This document shows, in pieces, positions 60,992 through 64,000 of a DNA stretch of 64,000 bases; the stretch's first letter is position 1, and every line of letters begins with the position of its first letter. This DNA comes from Sporosarcina beigongshangi (GTDB taxonomy: Bacteria > Actinomycetota > Actinomycetes > Actinomycetales > Micrococcaceae), in NCBI RefSeq assembly GCF_016820535.1, contig NZ_JADHDY010000009.1:110252-174251 (forward strand), given 5' to 3'. The notes under the pieces were generated by a model, which searched no databases, had not been told where the DNA came from, and worked only from the letters and a program-made list of their open reading frames with translations. The position numbers and the translations under genes are program-made.

Positions 60992-62065
60992 TTGCCAGAC
61001 GTCACCGCCCGATTTGCCACCGCTGCCGAGATTGAATCGTGGGACACGCTGGTCACAGCCAACCCCAATGGCGGCAACCTCCTGCAGTCGGAAGCCTTTG
61101 CGGCAGTCAAGAAGAACTACGGCTGGAATCCCCAGTTCCTGGTCTTCGAGGGTCCCAACTACACCAGCTACAACCTGGTGCTGGAGAAGTCCTTCCCTGT
61201 CCTGGGCCGGCTCTGGTACCTCATCAAGGGCCCGGACGTGGCCGATGTCAGCGACATCCCCGCCATGCTGACCGCCCTGAAGGCCTTCGTCAAGCGGGCC
61301 AAGCTGAACGTCTTCGCCGCGAAGATCGAACCGGACATTGTGGCATCCGAGGAAGCCCGCGCCGTCCTTGAGGGCGCCGGCCTCATCAAGGCCCCGGACC
61401 TGCAGCCCAACGACCACACGGCACTGTTGGACATCTCCCCGGAGCCCAACGAGCTGCTCCGCAAGCTCCACTCCCGCGGCCGCAACGCCGTGCGCCGGGC
61501 CATGCGCGAAGAGGTGGAGGTGGTCCGCATGGAACCCACCGAGTCCACCATGCGGACCATGTATGACCTCATGGTGGGCACCATTGCCGCCAAGGCCACC
61601 ACCACGGCCCGCGACTTTGAGTACTACCGCCAGTTCTGGACGGAGTTCAGCCGCCGCGGCCAGGGCCGTTTCTACTTCGTCTATGAAGACGGCGTGCCCT
61701 CCGTGGGTGCGTTCGTGATCAACTACGGCACCAAGGGCACGTACAAGGACGGCGGCTCGCTGCAGAAGCGCAAGCAGTACGGCGACTCCCACCTGGTCCA
61801 GTGGGTCGCCATCAACGACATGAAGGACATGGGCGTCCAAGAGTACGACTTCTGCGGCACACCCCCCTCCGACCGCCTCAAGGATCCCACGCACGCGCAC
61901 CACGGCCTGGGCCTGTTCAAGACCAGTTTCACCAAAACTGTCACGGATTTCGTAGGCTGCTACGACTTCGCGTTGAGCCCCGTGCGGTATAACTTGTGGA
62001 GCAAGGCGGGCGAGCGGCTGTTTAGGCAGCTGTACACGCGCCGCACCGGCAAGCAGTTTTATTAG
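60992..62065 (+). CDS. FemAB-like peptidoglycan bridge aminoacyltransferase
   Basis: A 357-residue protein of the FemABX family with two GNAT-like domains. Segments typical of the family are GGNLLQSEAFAAVKKNYGW, LHSRGRNAVRRAMREEV, FYFVYEDGVPSVGAFVI and TAHAHHGLGLFKTSFT-like KDPTHAHHGLGLFK. Such enzymes add amino acids from aminoacyl-tRNA to the lipid II side chain, building the interpeptide bridge of Arthrobacter-type walls. The start is the TTG at 60992 with GAGG 6 bases upstream; a TTG at 60980 lacks one. Confidence 0.9.
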   Translation: MPDVTARFATAAEIESWDTLVTANPNGGNLLQSEAFAAVKKNYGWNPQFLVFEGPNYTSYNLVLEKSFPVLGRLWYLIKGPDVADVSDIPAMLTALKAFVKRAKLNVFAAKIEPDIVASEEARAVLEGAGLIKAPDLQPNDHTALLDISPEPNELLRKLHSRGRNAVRRAMREEVEVVRMEPTESTMRTMYDLMVGTIAAKATTTARDFEYYRQFWTEFSRRGQGRFYFVYEDGVPSVGAFVINYGTKGTYKDGGSLQKRKQYGDSHLVQWVAINDMKDMGVQEYDFCGTPPSDRLKDPTHAHHGLGLFKTSFTKTVTDFVGCYDFALSPVRYNLWSKAGERLFRQLYTRRTGKQFY

Positions 62066-62149
62066 ACGTACGACGGCGTAGCTCCCCTTGGCCGGCCCCG
62101 GCAGCAGATCCTGCCTGGAGGTTGGGGGACGGGCGCCGAGGGAGCATGA

Positions 62150-63943
62150 ATGACCACAAGGCCCAGCGACCGGGAACAGTCAGCCGAGGGCAACCCGGCG
62201 CCCAAAATCTCCGCACAGCCGCCCGCCCAGGGCGGTTCCGCCGCAGCGGCCGCACCTCCGGTTCCCACGGGGGGCCAAGGCAAGGCCAAGCGCGAGGGCA
62301 CGGCAAAAACCTCAGGCGACGGTGCGCCGTCGGACCGGGCCAAGACGCCGGCCAAGGCCAAACCGGCAGGAGCCTCCGGCAGGGGCGCGCTGCCGGTCCC
62401 TTCCGGGCACCCCGGGAAGGCCAGGCCTGGGGGACTGCTGCCGCCCGCCAAGCCGGGCCCCGGGAAATTTCCGCAGCCGCGCCCGCGTGCAGGGTCCGCA
62501 CCGGCCGCCGGTCTCATCCCCGTGGTGCCGCTGCCGAAGCCGAACAAGGCCGCCCGGAGCGTGCTGCGCAAGCTGGTCCAGGGGGAGGCGCCGCCCACGG
62601 CGCCGATGAACATCGTGGACAGGCTGGCTGGCAGCCCCTACGCCAACTTCACCATCCAGGTGGGCAAGGCCGAGGAGTCGGCCCGCAAGACCATTGACTT
62701 TGCGCTGCGCCTGGCCGAGACCATGTTTAGGTACGGGGCCGGTGCGCTTGAAGTGGAGACCTCCATCATCGCCGTCACGGCGGCGCTTGGCCTGCGCAAC
62801 ATCGAAGTGGACATCACCAACCAGTCGGTGGTCATCAACTACGCCCCGCGCGACGCCGTTCCCATCACCCTGCTGCGCGTGGTGCGGTCCTGGACCAACA
62901 ATTATGCCGGGCTGGTGGCCGTCCACGAGCTGGTCACCGAAATCACCAGCGGCGGCGTCACCCGAGACGAGGCCTACCGGCGCCTCGACGTGATCGTGAA
63001 GAAGCCCAAGCCGTTTCCGCGCTGGCTGGTTTCCATGGCCGAGGCGGTCTTCGCCGCGGCCGTGGTTGGCGTTATCGGCGGCACCTTCATGGGCATGGTC
63101 GTCTCGTTCGTGACGATCCTGCTGGCCAGCCAGGTGTCGCGGGTCTTGGGCAAATGGCGGGTCCCGGACTTCTTTGTCACCTCCATCAGCTCCTTTATTG
63201 TCACCATGGTGGCCCTGCTGTGCTTCATGCTCCATGTCCCGCTGAGCCCGTCCGTGGTGGTGGCCGGCGGTATCCTGCTCATGCTGCCGTCGGGCCGGCT
63301 CGTCTCCGCCGTGCAGGATGCCATCAACGGGTTCCCCGTCACCGCGGCGGGCCGGTTCCTGTCCGCGTTCCTGACCTTTGGCGCCATCGTCGCGGGCATC
63401 GCCGTCGCACTCGTGACCTCGGCGGTGTTTGGCGCCGACCGGCTTGACGTGGCCGAAACCATCAGCGGCAGCCTCCCCCTGTTCTGGGTCCTGGTGCTCG
63501 TGGCGGTGGCCACCGTGGCGATCTGCATTGCCGAACAAACCGCCATCAAGCTGCTGCTGCCCACCATGGGCGTGGCGCTGGCCGGCTACCTTGTCTACTA
63601 CGCGGGCATGCAACTGGGCCTCGGCGGGCGGTTCGCGCCGGCCGTTGCCGCAGTCGTGATCGGCATGTTGGCACGGATCATCGCGTTGCGGCTCGGGGCG
63701 CCCCAGCTGGTGGTGGCCGTGCCGTCCATCATTTTCCTGCTGGTGGGCCTGTCGATTTTCCGGGCCATGTTTGTCATGACGCTGACCCCGGATGATTCCG
63801 TTTCCGGTGCCGTGGGGATTTTCAACGCCCTCGTCGTCATCCTGGCCGTGGCCGCCGGCGTGGTCCTGGGCGACAACCTTGGCCGGCCGTTCACCCGCAG
63901 CCTCAACGGCGCGCGCGACAGGCGCCGCAACCGCCGCCGCTAG
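62150..63943 (+). CDS. thrE: ThrE-family threonine/serine exporter with long disordered N-terminus
   Basis: 597 residues. Residues 1-125 are Pro/Ala/Gly/Lys-rich and disordered. A cytoplasmic DUF1212 domain (about 150-300; FALRLAETMFRYGAGALEVE, ITSGGVTRDEAYRRLD) is followed by about ten membrane segments of the DUF1212/DUF3815 exporter fold. Corynebacterium ThrE exports threonine and serine by proton motive force. The N-terminal tail is longer than in ThrE homologues I recall and could mediate regulation. The ATG at 62150 lies in a fairly G-rich region without a strong ribosome site. Confidence 0.9.
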   Translation: MTTRPSDREQSAEGNPAPKISAQPPAQGGSAAAAAPPVPTGGQGKAKREGTAKTSGDGAPSDRAKTPAKAKPAGASGRGALPVPSGHPGKARPGGLLPPAKPGPGKFPQPRPRAGSAPAAGLIPVVPLPKPNKAARSVLRKLVQGEAPPTAPMNIVDRLAGSPYANFTIQVGKAEESARKTIDFALRLAETMFRYGAGALEVETSIIAVTAALGLRNIEVDITNQSVVINYAPRDAVPITLLRVVRSWTNNYAGLVAVHELVTEITSGGVTRDEAYRRLDVIVKKPKPFPRWLVSMAEAVFAAAVVGVIGGTFMGMVVSFVTILLASQVSRVLGKWRVPDFFVTSISSFIVTMVALLCFMLHVPLSPSVVVAGGILLMLPSGRLVSAVQDAINGFPVTAAGRFLSAFLTFGAIVAGIAVALVTSAVFGADRLDVAETISGSLPLFWVLVLVAVATVAICIAEQTAIKLLLPTMGVALAGYLVYYAGMQLGLGGRFAPAVAAVVIGMLARIIALRLGAPQLVVAVPSIIFLLVGLSIFRAMFVMTLTPDDSVSGAVGIFNALVVILAVAAGVVLGDNLGRPFTRSLNGARDRRRNRRR

Positions 63944-63980
63944 ACCCGCCGTCAACCACCCGCCCCACTCTTCCTCGACG

Positions 63981-64000
63981 CTCTATCACCTTCCGGGGTG
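63981..64000. repeat. Copy of repeat family B at the window edge
   Basis: CTCTATCACCTTCCGGGGTG is identical to the first 20 bases of the 32-bp unit at 55868. It begins 37 bases after the thrE stop and probably continues beyond the window. Confidence 0.85.

Noticed and set aside
62312..63955. Long minus-strand open frame opposite thrE
   Set aside because: Composition is His/Gln/Gly-rich with no domain, and the plus strand encodes a clear ThrE. Such frames are common shadows in high-GC DNA.

Overview
The window is chromosomal DNA of a high-GC Gram-positive actinomycete, most likely a Micrococcaceae soil bacterium of the Arthrobacter group. The pointers are the base and codon composition, frequent GTG and TTG starts, 4-bp translationally coupled overlaps, a FemAB-type peptidoglycan-bridge enzyme and a sugar PTS. 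This assignment is inference from gene content; no rRNA is present. About 56 intact protein genes, 1 tRNA, 3 or 4 eroded genes and several repeat families are visible.

Layout. 1-3.6 kb: sugar-acid catabolism (lactonase, KDG kinase, KDPG aldolase, ROK regulator). 4.3-8.4 kb: polysaccharide and chitin-derivative hydrolysis (secreted GH16, GH20, CutC). 8.6-12.2 kb: small genes, tRNA-Leu with a textbook terminator, a divergent SDR/TetR pair, a palindromic repeat cluster and a holin-like membrane protein. 12.6-18.7 kb: a LacI regulator divergent from a polyamine-type ABC importer and an adenosine-deaminase-family enzyme. 19-23 kb: a DUF1801 protein, then a PAS histidine kinase coupled to an unusual response regulator fused to a thioredoxin-reductase-like flavoprotein lacking the CxxC. 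23-30 kb: a redox-enzyme cluster (cupin, two aldo/keto reductases, CMD protein, Zn-ADH, NAD(P)-binding protein) with an MmyB-type regulator, and several internally deleted genes. 30-38 kb: a complete beta-glucoside PTS module (BglF, phospho-beta-glucosidase, LicT with its RNA target), a HAD phosphatase and the general PTS proteins EI and HPr.

38-46.7 kb: a seven-gene polyol/glycerol-phosphate-like operon (MFS importer, FGGY kinase, GlpD-like dehydrogenase, ADPS-like FAD oxidase, GlpP antiterminator, monooxygenase, Zn-ADH). A strong promoter-terminator leader precedes it, so it looks self-controlled by antitermination. 46.8-50.4 kb: a copper/haem locus (DyP peroxidase, PCuAC chaperone, CopC, membrane protein) resembling the DtpA-ECuC systems of Streptomyces. 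50.5-55.9 kb: an ArsR-like/SRPBCC pair and an ALDH-CoA transferase-enoyl-CoA hydratase operon. 56-64 kb: a leaderless TetR with a DHA2 exporter, a MacB-like ABC exporter, FemAB and ThrE.

Two RNA-based antitermination circuits (LicT/RAT and GlpP/leader) lie 4 kb apart on either side of the PTS genes. Several intergenic repeat families (a covarying 25-bp palindrome, two unrelated tandem arrays that both have a 32-bp period, and a loop-free 60-bp perfect palindrome) are not explained by the genes.
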